Assembly (NCBI RefSeq): GCF_958979055.1
Contig: NC_084893.1
Location: forward strand, 28,370,487 to 28,434,486
From: Alnus glutinosa
Taxonomy: Eukaryota > Streptophyta > Magnoliopsida > Fagales > Betulaceae
DNA length: 64,000 nucleotides
Direction of reading: 5' to 3'
In this document: piece by piece, positions 35,601 to 45,437 of the stretch
How the letters are laid out: each line of letters opens with the position of its first letter
Numbering within the stretch: position 1 is the stretch's first letter
Made by a program: the position numbers and the translations under genes
Notes under the pieces: generated by a model
What the model saw: the letters and a program-made list of their open reading frames with translations, nothing else
Databases searched by the model: none
What the model was told of the DNA's origin: nothing

Positions 35601-37365
35601 TCAATTGACGCTTTTTAATTAAATGATGCACAAATATGTATAGGGTATGTTGGTCCTTGAAATGGCTATTTCAGTAGGAAAAAAAAAATAGTTGTTATTA
35701 GGAACGTAAGAGCATCTCCAGCAGTATAGGCAAATAAGTGATAATAACTAAATTTGATTACTATGGGTGGTTTTTCGTCTCCAAAAATATAGCCAAACTA
35801 ACTCTTTTTTCTTGTAGTGGGTATAGTAAATAGGCTCTTCTGTCTATTTACAGTTTCTCACTACAATTTCTTTTCTTTTTTTTTTAATTGTTTTTTTCTC
35901 TCTCTAGTCGCTCGTCACCCATTTGTGAACCAAACACAGCTAAATGGCGCCATAGCATCTGATAATCCCTAGCACCAGAAATCCCAGTTAAAGTATTCCA
36001 CACCAATGCCTTCCAGTCGGTCTTCTCGTCAGTAGTATTCCTCACTAGTGCCTCCCAGTCGATCTTCCCGTCCACACAATGCGCCACCTCCTGAAGCAAC
36101 GCCAACACCGTCGTCCGTCATTGCGGCATACTTGCCCAAAATTACACAACCTCACATCAAACCCACAATCCAACACCCACCAAAAAATACCATCTAAAAA
36201 AATATGACAGGAAAAAGATGGGACCTTTGTAGGAGAGTGGAGGTGTCTTGCTGGTGGAGACCTTATGCTTCTTGGTTTTCTCAAACATTGTTTCTCAGCC
36301 TTTGAGCCATAAAAAAGAAATCCATGCAAGAACTCTAGCATTGCTTCGACGTCCGAGACGGCCATGGACGTGAAAATTCGAAAGTGGAGTGCAGGCTGTG
36401 GGAGGGACTAGGGAGAGACACGGGGCATGGGGATAAAGAGAGTTGAGAAGGGTAGAAGGTGTAGATGACGACGGAGAGAGACTAGAGATGAAGATTTTTG
36501 TGGTGTTAAAAGAAAATAAAAATGAAAATGTAATATTTAAAGAAAGTAGAGAGTGAAATAGATAATTTGCTGGAGTTTGTATTGAAAAGCTAATAGCTAA
36601 AATAACAAATAATAATAATAAAAAAAAAATTGTATTTTGAGTAACTAAAATAGCTACCACTGCTGGAGATGCTCTAAGAAGATGGAATATAATAGTTTTA
36701 GTGTTAGAGTATATGAGAGCATATGATAAGGAATAGTAATTCCTATGGTTCATGAAAAAATAACTATTTCAAGGTTATTTCATTCCGCTTTCTTCAATTC
36801 TCAATAAAAGCTATTAATTTTCTTAATGAAATAGCCATTCTACATACCAAATGTACCCCTAGTGTTTTGTGAATAACCTAGGTTAAGAATTGCATTGTCA
36901 TTACTCCTAGGTTTCTAGACAATTTTGACACGCATCTATGAATCAATTCAGCTGTCTTTTTTTTTTTTCTTGTTCTTTTTTTCTTGGCTTGGTCCAATAG
37001 AGCGCTATTCAAGTTTGCATGTAGTTATTGATGCAACGGTGCTTCAATGTAATGCAGGAAATAGATGTTTAGGTCTGAGCGTCAATGACACACCTGTTTA
37101 CATGAGCCCCGTTCTGCCTGGTGATCTCCTGAAACTCATCACTGCTGATTACTTGCCACCAGCTGAGGCGCCATACCCTCTCCTGACAGAATCGGATGTG
37201 GTGGAGCCACCTTTGCCCAATGGTTTAGCAAAAGCCCCAACTTCAAGCACAGGTGCTGTACCAAATGCACTTTCTCCAACTCAGCGAAACGGGCAGCCTA
37301 AGATCGTTTCATGCTTCTTCCTGCCATATCTGGCAATGCTCCTTGCTGCTCTTTTTCTAATTTGA
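29619..37365 (+). CDS. GDPDL: SHV3/GDPD-like GPI-anchored protein, 9 exons, 760 aa
   Basis: Cell-surface glycerophosphodiester phosphodiesterase-like protein; Arabidopsis relatives (SHV3, SVLs) affect cellulose and pectin organisation and root hairs. Exons: 29619-29730, 30556-30849, 31160-31275, 31412-31913, 32716-32754, 32901-33185, 33966-34108, 35102-35585, 37058-37365. They total 2283 nt, in phase, close to the 756 aa of SHV3. It has a signal peptide (1-25), GDPD domain 1 (about 40-340, starting [13 protein letters not shown]), GDPD domain 2 (about 355-658, starting [14 protein letters not shown]), a Pro/Ser/Thr-rich stretch, and a hydrophobic C-terminal tail typical of a GPI signal. Many N-x-S/T sites are present. 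The HRG motif of active GDPD enzymes is replaced in both domains, as in the whole plant GDPDL family, so classical activity is doubtful. The last intron hosts nested transposons. Confidence 0.94.
34295..34405 (+). mobile_element. Possible tRNA-derived SINE remnant in GDPDL intron 7
   Basis: Within the intron, GGGATGGCCCCAAAGAGTTGG resembles a degraded A box, and TGAGTTCAAGGAAACCCC about 60 bp on resembles a B box (GGTTCGANNC-like). This is the internal promoter layout of a plant SINE head. The tail and TSD were not identified, so the call is weak. It could also be a decayed tRNA pseudogene. Confidence 0.35.
35710..36674. mobile_element. PIF/Harbinger-type element carrying a captured host gene fragment
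   Basis: It has perfect terminal inverted repeats GAGCATCTCCAGCAG and a TAA target duplication on both sides (35707-35709 and 36675-36677), the signature of PIF/Harbinger and Tourist-like elements. It is 965 bp, in the last GDPDL intron. Its minus strand contains recognisable host coding sequence (separate entry) instead of a transposase, so it is a Pack-type element. The T-rich region near 36500-36640 (plus strand A-rich) is ordinary MITE filler. Confidence 0.82.
35935..36115 (-). pseudogene. Captured fragment of a plant MYB/homeodomain-like gene
   Basis: Read on the minus strand, the frame gives [22 protein letters not shown] followed later by [17 protein letters not shown]. From memory this is the conserved N-terminal region of plant homeodomain-like/MYB-SANT proteins in which a TVLALLQEV segment is followed by IS(S/G)[14 protein letters not shown]. 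Similarity ends abruptly after WRHLA, and a 42-bp tandem duplication (35987-36070) repeats the (K)[10 protein letters not shown] part as [11 protein letters not shown]. There is no intact start, and the fragment lies antisense to GDPDL. It is a transposon-borne piece, not a gene. Family identity needs a database search. Confidence 0.72.
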
Positions 37366-38222
37366 AGAATGTAACATGCTCGCTCACTCACACTCATCAT
37401 TATTTTGTGATCTTGTATTTCCCATCCATTTGCGTGGATTTCAAGTAGCTTGGAGCTTCTTTGTTTCATGGCAACGAGGCTAGTCCAAATTTTTCCAAAC
37501 GAGCAGTGAAATTCTTTTTGCCTTGTAACACTTTAGGTATGTTCATTCTTCCCCCTTGTAATTTGATAATACATTTATTCGGGTCTGCAATTTGTGTTTC
37601 TGATTTGATGTAAAAATATACACGATTATTTTTTGGTTTGCATTATGTGCAAGTAGTGGAGGCAATGTGTAGGCATTGTATTCTCTACTGTCCCAGCAAT
37701 TTGTTGCATATATTGTTAGCAATACGGATAGCAAATGTGAGAGAGCTTTTACTGGGCCTACCTACCCACCTAAGTAAATACTCGTATTTGTTGCATGAAT
37801 TGCTAAAATTTTGGACAATAAAATTGTTAGGAATTTCTATTTTGTGTTGCAAAATTTAGCCCTTTAGGTCAAAACAAAGGTGGGTGGAAGTCCAAGAACT
37901 CAATTAATGACTGAATGAATGCATTTCTTGGATAGATGGCTTGAATCAACAAACTCAAACAGTGAGTCGTTTACATGAAATGCATGGTGGTAATAGGACA
38001 AGTAAATAATTAGATCAGTCGTTTTACATTTTTCGAAACGATGAGCCGTTTACTGTTTACATATATGATCACTTTACCTTGTACCACGCAATTCTTGATG
38101 GATGTAAACGGGCTCAAACAATTGATTGGCGCTGGCAGGCATGTCCATAATTCATAGGTGCTTGACATAGAGCTGATTGGTGAGGCCATCATTTGTCAAA
38201 CTCCAAACCAAAGTCCATGCAT
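37366..38222. other. GDPDL 3' UTR and intergenic
   Basis: The GDPDL 3' UTR likely runs to about 37640; AATTTGATAATACAT and TGTAAAAATAT sequences could serve polyadenylation, but no clean AATAAA is present. After that no gene is supported. Confidence 0.45.
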
Positions 38223-38665
38223 AACTAAGGCATGTTTTGGTTTGCGGGTTAGGTATTTAATTGAAAAGGAGAATAATTATTATTGAGAATAAAAGAAAGT
38301 GAAATAAAATAGATATTTCTATTTCTTAATTGGAATCGAATTAAAATTATTAAAAAAACTTAACATTATTTCTTTTATTTTTTTTTAAAAAAAAACGTGA
38401 AATTGTCGGTGGTTGCGACCACTCTGCTCTTCTGTGGTTGGCCAAGTCACCCATTCAATTTTGTTGTAGGTTTTTTTAAAAATAAAAATTAATATGTTTT
38501 TAAGAGAGAAAATAGAAAATAATATAAATGATTTATTTTTTTGAAAAATGTAGTCTATTCTTTTTCGTAAGAGAATAGTTATTTCAATAACAATAACTAT
38601 TTTAAGGAATAGCCAATTTCCATTACCAAATAAAATGGTCTATTTCACGAACCAGACAAGGTTTT
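38223..38665. mobile_element. Probable TIR element related to the outer intronic element
   Basis: The left end GGCATGTTTTGGTTTGCGGG and the complement of the right end (CCTTGTCTGGTTCGTGAAAT) are loosely inverted. The right arm carries AATAGTTATTTCAATAACAA and GGAATAGCC motifs like those at 36750-36835. The interior is AT-rich and non-coding. Boundaries and TSD are uncertain. Confidence 0.4.
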
Positions 38666-38823
38666 TTTTTTTTTGTTGTTTAATTTTTTTTTTTTTTTGT
38701 CAAAAAAATAAAAAAAAGAAGAAGAAGAAAAGAAAAGAAAGTGTTTTAACTTTTAAGGAGAAACTTTTCCTCAAACAGCCGTGACTTTTGTAATGTCTCC
38801 AATGTCCAAATTTTTTAATGTGG

Positions 38824-39035
38824 GCATTTGATATATTAGCCATTTTCAATCACTCTTTTCTGTTAGGATTTTTGATTAAATTTTAACGGAATAAGCAAAA
38901 ATGACCAAAATACTCCCGTTTATAAAATATTTTTGATATATCAGCCTTTTTCAATCACTCTATTTCGTTAGGATTTTGGATTAATTCTTAATAGAATTAG
39001 CAAAAATGACCAAAATACTCCCCCTTTTATATATA
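38824..39035. repeat. 105-bp tandem duplication
   Basis: Two adjacent units beginning TTGATATAT(T/C)AGCC at 38827 and 38932. Each contains TTCAATCACTC, GTTAGGATTTT, a GATTAA block and AGCAAAAATGACCAAAATAC. The differences are scattered. No coding capacity. Confidence 0.8.
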
Positions 39036-40300
39036 TAAGGATATATTTTTATTTTAATAATTTGTATAGGGGATATAAGGAAAATTTTACTTGTTAGTTG
39101 TTTGAATTAACAAAACCATATCGGTATAAGGGTGATTGAAAGGGGCTAATACATTGAACACATACATTGCATGCAAGAGCCAATGGCACTTCGGATGGTT
39201 AAGTGAAGTTTTTCAAGTTTTAAAAATGGGTAAAACACTATGAAGAAGGATTATAAAGTTTGGTAGTTCTAGTCTTGACCCAGGTCTTTTTTGTTTTTCA
39301 TTTTTTTTTTTTAAACTAGGTTGGAGGAAATTTGTCCAAGTTAATTTGTCCTCCAATTTCTTTCAAATCAGTTTATTAAACATGCAAGTTAGATCGAAAG
39401 AAACGTTGGTTTAATAGATTGAGTTGGAGAAAACTTGGTTCAACTAATCTTGCTAAACGTTTTTTTTTTTTCCCTATGTAAATGAGTAAATGTGTCACTT
39501 TATCAATAAGAAATGGAAACTTCTCATTTAATAAATGCAAAAATAAATCTCTAAGTAATTTGATATAATGTCTGATATAATAATATGGAAAGTAGTATCA
39601 GGTCAAAGCCCCAAAATGCATTAGGTTTAGAACTTGCTTATATGAGGTCAATATCCCGAATATTCTTCCATAGAGGATCATATCCATGTATATAATCCAT
39701 GTATGGGATCCCATCTTATGGTAAGTGTTTTAAACTAGGACAAATGCCTTGAGCATTGCCTCATAATCAACCTATGTCCACGCTCGTTATGATAATTCCA
39801 TAATCCATAAAAATCCCGAGATTTTCATTCGCTCTCCCGCTATTTCACTTTGACAGTGTCAATCTGCCTTTAGATTTTTTTATTTTTTATTTTTAGATAA
39901 AAAAAAGAAAAAGAAAAGAAGCAATGGTTAATTAGCACTGGGACATCACCAATGTGAGATAATGGTGGATTAAAAGTATAGTTTCTACCATTACTTGATA
40001 AAGTTCGAAATATCTCGCTCGAGTTATTGAAAGCTTGAAAAATGATAATTACGACACTATTTTTTATTTTTCATTTTTTTTTGTTACAAATAAAATATTA
40101 TAGGACCACCTAATTAATCAAGTCATTTATGGCTGTTTAGGCTCAAATTTAGGATAGTGTTCTTCACATTGGCTGTTACCTAAATCAATTCATGCATTAA
40201 AGTCAAAAGGGATTTCAGTTTTAGAAGAAAATTGATTTTCATCTATTTCCGGCAAAGCAAATGTATCAAATCATATATAACCATATAAACATAGGATTTG
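39036..40300. other. Intergenic, no gene seen
   Basis: AT-rich with T runs (39301-39312, 39461-39470). The distal part of the polygalacturonase promoter lies here, and no conserved frame is visible. Confidence 0.4.
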
Positions 40301-40410
40301 TATTTTCTTCCATTTATATCCATGCAAGCTCCCTATAAGAACTCAGAAACCATATCCAATTCAGCAAGACATTCCAAGTAGTAGCGGCTGCAGAGGAAAA
40401 AAAATTAAAC
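40270..40410 (+). promoter_or_regulatory. Polygalacturonase core promoter and leader
   Basis: Two TATA-like candidates are present: CATATATAACC at 40272 and CCTATAAGAAC at 40333. The second, about 75 bp above the ATG, would give a short leader of about 45 nt; the first would give about 110 nt. Which is used cannot be decided from the sequence. Confidence 0.4.
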
Positions 40411-42949
40411 ATGGGTTCAATTTCAGTTTTTCGTTTTGTTTGCTTGATGTTCTTGGTAGCATGGATTACTGAAGTTGAAGCGGGAAATGGTGTTTTCGAT
40501 GTGGCAAACTATGGCGCGGTTGCTGATGCTAAAACTGATAACAGCAAGGTAATTTTAGCAGTTTCAAAATATGCAATTCGACCTGCGTTTCTTAAAATAA
40601 TAAATCTTTTCACGTATTCGAACCGTACTCTTTTGCCGGTTGCGCGGAAATATGATTTTTTTTTTTTTAAAAAAATGTAATTACATGGATAGTTTTGTAT
40701 TGGGTTTTTGCAGGTTTTTGAAGATGTATTCAACAAAGCTTGTCAATCAGAAGGATCCAATGTTGTGTTAATCCCAAACGGAACATATATGCTGGGCCCA
40801 GTAATGTTTTCAGGCCCATGTAAGGGCCCAATAACATTTTTCATCACAGGTGCCCTAATAGCTCATACTGATGTTGCATCTTACGTTGACAGCTACAGTT
40901 GGATCACCTTCTATCGCATAGACCGGTTGGTAGTCCGCGGATGTGGGTCGTTGGATGGCCAAGGCCCCTCTGCTTGGGGCCACAATACTTGCAGTAAAAG
41001 TAAAAACTGCAATCCTCTTCCTTCTGTAAGTGTTCTTGATTCAACAAGTCAATCTTAAATTGCTCTGCCAAATGCTCTAGCCTATAATTATGGTCTTCTG
41101 TTCTATAATTGGATCTGGATTCCAATAATTTGCCCTACCCCAGGAACAGGATCCTCTCCATTTTGCTTATAAAAGAGAGGTATATTTGTCTTTTCACATT
41201 TTTATAGAATGTAAAAGGATAATTATGTCCCTACTTTATAACTAAATGGAGAGGATCCAAATTCACTCCCATTAGTGGGCGTCAATCCGTTGTGCCCGAG
41301 ACCTCTTTGGACAAGTGAACCTTAAAAAAGTTCTATCATATTTGTTATTCGAATTGCTAGTAATTCGGATAATAAAATCTAACCATTAGAGTAGTAAAAT
41401 TGTTGCTCCTCAATTTGCATGCAGTGACGGTGATTTCTTCAAATTCTCTGTTCGAATTCTCTCATATTCGAGTAAGTGATTGTGAGAGAGCACTTAATGG
41501 AACCACCTGATAAAATAAAAATTGGGCTGCCTCAACTACTCATCTGGTCAAGTGGGTGCGGTAAGTGCTCTCTCATAATCACCTGTCTGAATTCTCTCAA
41601 ATTCAATCCATTCGGTTAGGTGATTGTGAGAGAGCATTTATAAGACCCACCTGACCAAATAAAAATTGAGCTGTCCAACTACTTATCCGGTCAGGTGGGT
41701 TTCATAAGTACTTTCTCACAATCACCTGTCTGAATTTTCTAAAATTCGATCCATTTTGTTAGGTGACTATGAGAGAGTACTTATAGGACCTACTTGACCA
41801 AATAAAAATTGGGTTGTCTAATTACTTATCCGGTCAGGTGGATCCCATAAGTACTCTCTCATAATCACCTGCTTGAAATCTCATAAATTCGATCCATTCG
41901 GACAAACAATTATACGGAATCCGTGTCCATAATAATAAGTTTTTTGCATTTTCTATTTCTGTAATTGGGCCTGTTCTTTTTCTTGAGGCTTTGCTTATAA
42001 AAATAGTGTTTCCTTAATGCTTTTATGACAGTCGATGGGATTCGATTACGTGACCAATTCACGGGTTACTCACCTAAAATCAATCAACAGCATGGGTGTC
42101 CATATGAACGTTTTTGAATGCACCGGCTTGAAGTTTGATCGCATTCATCTAATAGCGCCTGAAGATAGCCCCAACACCGATGGAATTCACATTGGGGAAT
42201 CGACTCATGTACACATATCGGATTCGGTAATAGCCACCGGAGACGACTGCATTTCCATGGGCCCTGGTTCTTCAAGCATAAACATTTCAAATGTTCAGTG
42301 TGGCCCCGGCCACGGCATCAGTGTCGGAAGCCTTGGTCGGTCGGCTAATGAAGATGATGTAAGTGGACTGACTGTGAAGAACTGCACCTTCAATGGCACT
42401 CAGAATGGCTTGAGGGTCAAGACATGGGCTAGCTCTTTTGCAAGCAATGTCTTCGATCTTACCTTTCAAGACATTAATATGGACAATGTCAACAACCCCA
42501 TCATCATTGACCAACAATATTGCCCATCCGGCAATTGTCAACAGGTACTACGTACTTCTTGTCTAATAAGAGAGTTGGTTGAGGATCCATATCCTCGCCT
42601 GCACGGGATCGGACAAGTGGGTCTCATAACCTCTCTCTTTTAAGGTTGTCCGAATTTATGTGAAATTCAAGTAATGCTATAAAACTTAATTGACCATGAT
42701 GGTGACACTTTTTGCCTACAGGGTAACTCCCAAGTTCAGATTCGGGATGCTCGTTTTAGAAACATTAAGGGCACTTCGAGCTCAAAGATTGCAGTTACTT
42801 TTGAATGCAGCCCAAGTAAACCTTGCCAGAACATTGAACTCAGTGACATCGATCTCGTTTACGTCGGTGACGGAGGACCGGCGACTTCCTCGTGTGCTTA
42901 TGCCAGTGGTGTTGCTTATGGTCCAGTACATCCCCCCTCTTGCATATAG
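40411..42949 (+). CDS. Polygalacturonase (GH28), exo-PG clade-like, 4 exons, 396 aa
   Basis: Secreted pectinase that hydrolyses alpha-1,4-galacturonan in the cell wall. Exons: 40411-40548, 40714-41025, 42032-42544, 42722-42949. They total 1191 nt, in phase. Signal peptide 1-24 (ends EVEA). GH28 motifs are all present: NTDG (198-201), GDDC (220-223), GHG (243-245) and RVK (278-280, where RIK is usual). The catalytic Asp residues (200, 221, 222), the His (244) and the Arg and Lys are kept, so the enzyme should be active. The GLRVKTW and GHGISVGSLG context and the roughly 396-aa length resemble plant clade C (pollen-type exo-PG) enzymes that lack a propeptide, but clade assignment is inference. 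Intron 2 is long and contains tandem hairpin repeats. Confidence 0.93.
41476..41875. repeat. Three 144-bp tandem units, each an inverted repeat, in PG intron 2
   Basis: Units start at 41476, 41620 and 41763 with GTGA(T/C)T(G/A)TGAGAGAG. Each runs through AATAAAAATTG(G/A)G(C/T)TG and ends in CATAA(G/T)-type sequence with CTCTC(A)TAATCACCTG. The first half (GATTGTGAGAGAGCACTTA) is complementary to the end of the same unit (TAAGTGCTCTCTCATAATCAC), so each unit can fold into a hairpin of roughly 50 bp per arm. They are probably tandemly amplified MITEs. A related fragment occurs in intron 3 near 42570-42640 (AAGTGGGTCTCATAACCTCTC). Confidence 0.82.
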
Positions 42950-45340
42950 CAATCTGCTTGGTATTTGCAGACTTGCTTGAATTCTTACCAAAGCAAGTTT
43001 GATAATTTTAGAAACAAGGTAGATTTGACACAGCTTAGTTCATTGACCCCTGATGTACAACCGGTCATTCTCTAAGGAGGAGCCAATAATTCAGTGATCC
43101 TAATAGCCAGAATATTTTACAGGCTATTGACTCATATATTGGGGTCCAAAAATCCCTTTCAATTAATCAAGTTTATATGGCTTCTGCTTCATATGTATTT
43201 CTCTTCAGAAAGGAGCCCTAGTAATACTTTGCACCCCCTCATGTAGCATTAAGTGTAGCGAGGATGCTCATGTTTTATCCTTGAAAAAAAAAGTCTTAAT
43301 CACATAGCAATCTTTCCCTATTCTCCGTTGAAGTTAAAAAGGAAAACAGATTAATATTAGACTTGTCAGCCACTAAAAAATTCTAAACACTTTCTAATTA
43401 CATGTAGACAGGGTCAATAAATTGTTAAAGAATCATAGATCTAAATTTTTTCAAAAAAATAATACTTTTGGTTTTCAACACCGATACCCTAAATAATAAA
43501 TAGTCATTTTTAGGGATTCGAAGAGTAGTTTTTTGCTGGTTTGGCTTTTGATTATTTTGCACCAAAAGGTAAGGACCTTCCTTAATAGAGGGCACTACTG
43601 CTGACCGCTATTTCGAAGCAAAGTGCCCTTTGCTTTATTTAAAATTATTTCATGAAAATTTAAGTTTTCCTGCTATTTGAATGTTTCAATTTTTCCTCTA
43701 TGTTTTGCTATGAGTTTTTTGTGTGCTTTATAAGCATTTATCTTGCTATTATATTAGATAGGATTTTGAGTACACATGTGTTAGTTTTTGTGTCACTGAT
43801 CATTGCACGTGTACACACAAAAAATTCTTAACTTTTTAATGTAGGACAAAGAGTAATTAAAAAAATAAAAGGAAAGTAGAAATTTCAAATCGGAGAAAAA
43901 CTTAAATTTTCATGATATAATTTTCAACATGCATCATAAGAGTGAAAATTGTGCCAAGTAAAATGATGTGCCATGTTGAATTCCCTCAGCTCGGGGCAGT
44001 TCCGGTGATGGTTTGAGGCTGTTCTCCGCCCGTATGGGGGTGTACGGTCGTAATTGGGGAGCAGTGGTGCACTTAAAATGTCACTTGTAACATACCCTCT
44101 GAAATGACAAATTCAAATGGGGGGCAAACATTTTCCATTTTCTTCATGAAAAGGCAATAGGGAAAAAGGTGCAAGCATCATCATTCGTAATCCCTGAATC
44201 ATCATGGAAGGAAGATTCATATACAGAAGACTTAAATGGTTTGGAAAAGTCTACACGTTATTGCAGTACAGTTAAAAGATCATCCAGTTCAAAACAAAAG
44301 TTTATTGCTCTTCGATTTGACTCTCTTTGTTTATTATCCAACGGTCGTCTTCACGTCATGCTTTTCTATCAATGATGTCATTCATGGAAGATGCCCCTAC
44401 GAGCCGGCCAAAGGGTCTAAAGTAAAGCCGCAAAGCCTCGTGTTAATCGAACCCGTGGGTTAATTACTCTAATTATGTAGTTGGTTGATGGCAACAGATA
44501 AGCTTAAGCTGTACACCAGCGGAAATATATGTGCCTTTGAAGATCATCATCTTCTAGGTAATCAATGGCTATTTTGATTTTTTTCATAATTCTTCGGTGT
44601 ATTCATTCTTCAAATTCTTTGCTTAGTGTTAGTCGCCTTGGTTTGCTCTGGTGAGGTTAGGTCAGATCATGATTCAATAAGGTATGAGTGAGCGCTTGTG
44701 ATTTCTCACCGTCTAAGCCAGTCCTGTCATTGATTTTTAACAAAAAAGTACTATTATGATCATGCTGGTCATAGTTGGTCGCCTCCTGTTACTCTTTTTG
44801 CCTAAACATTGCTGATAATGGTTGATGTGATTAGATATTTGTGCCGATGAACTTACTATTATTACATCAAGGTGTTTATAGTAATTATTATTATATTTTT
44901 TTTGAAATGAGCGTGATAAATGGGTGACAATAAACTTAAATTGAAATTGCATTTTTTTCTTCCTTTCTTTCTTTTGGCTGAGATAAATTGTTACTTTGTC
45001 ATTACAAAATTTCAAGGAACATGCTTTGGGTATAATCCAAACAAAACAAACATCACTCTCCTATGTTTGAAATGAAATTTGAAACATTGAATTTTATTTA
45101 AATAAATAATACCCAACCTCAATATTCGTGAAATGATGCCGGACCCGGACCCGGAAATCCACGGATTAGGATTTGAAACGTGGCACCAAGCACAGCGTAC
45201 ATCATCACAACGCGATGATGACGTTATGCACTGGAATAAACAAGTCCTTGGAGCAGAAGCAAGTTACCATGTCGTGTGGGTCTCATTTTGCCGCCGAAGA
45301 TATCCCTTTTGACCTTCCTAAACAAATCTGAAATCTCTCT
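42950..45340. other. Polygalacturonase 3' flank and intergenic, no gene seen
   Basis: No conserved frame. Most is AT-rich; 43985-44060 and 44395-44460 are moderately GC-rich. The pirin promoter begins in the last 300 bp, with an ACGTGGCACC motif at 45179 and a repeated GATGATGACGTTATGC-type ACGT motif near 45215. Confidence 0.4.
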
Positions 45341-45344
45341 CTCT

Positions 45345-45437
45345 CCACCCCTATAAATAGCTTCAAATATCATGCTCTGTTTCTTATATTTCGAGCACTC
45401 TGTATCTGAAGTTGACGCTTTTATACAAAGAAAAAAA
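45345..45437 (+). promoter_or_regulatory. Pirin gene TATA box and leader
   Basis: CTATAAATAGC at 45351-45361 is a textbook plant TATA box, placing the TSS near 45382. The in-frame ATG at 45372 would then lie above the transcript start, so translation should begin at 45438 (sequence AAAAAAAATGCC). A CT run (45335-45348) lies just upstream of the TATA box. Confidence 0.7.

Larger units (their letters stand above)
35642..36860. mobile_element. Outer TIR element in GDPDL intron 8, interrupted by a PIF-like element
   Basis: The ends AGGGTATGTTGGTCCTTGA and the complement of CATACCAAATGTACCCCT are inverted. Both are followed by GGCTATTTC and AATAACTATTT-type motifs. The gene-capturing element 35710-36674 lies between them, leaving only about 250 bp of this outer element. 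A related arrangement occurs at 38223-38665. The TSD is unclear. Confidence 0.55.

Noticed and set aside
36295..36753. 152-aa minus-strand frame in the GDPDL intron
   Set aside because: It crosses the end of the PIF-type element and consists mostly of low-complexity hydrophobic and serine-rich filler with no domain.
44169..44463. Two overlapping 68-75-aa frames downstream of the polygalacturonase
   Set aside because: No recognisable domain, no promoter and no supporting splice structure.
45372..45437. Upstream in-frame ATG of the pirin gene
   Set aside because: It lies only about 12 bp after the TATA box, hence above the expected transcript start.
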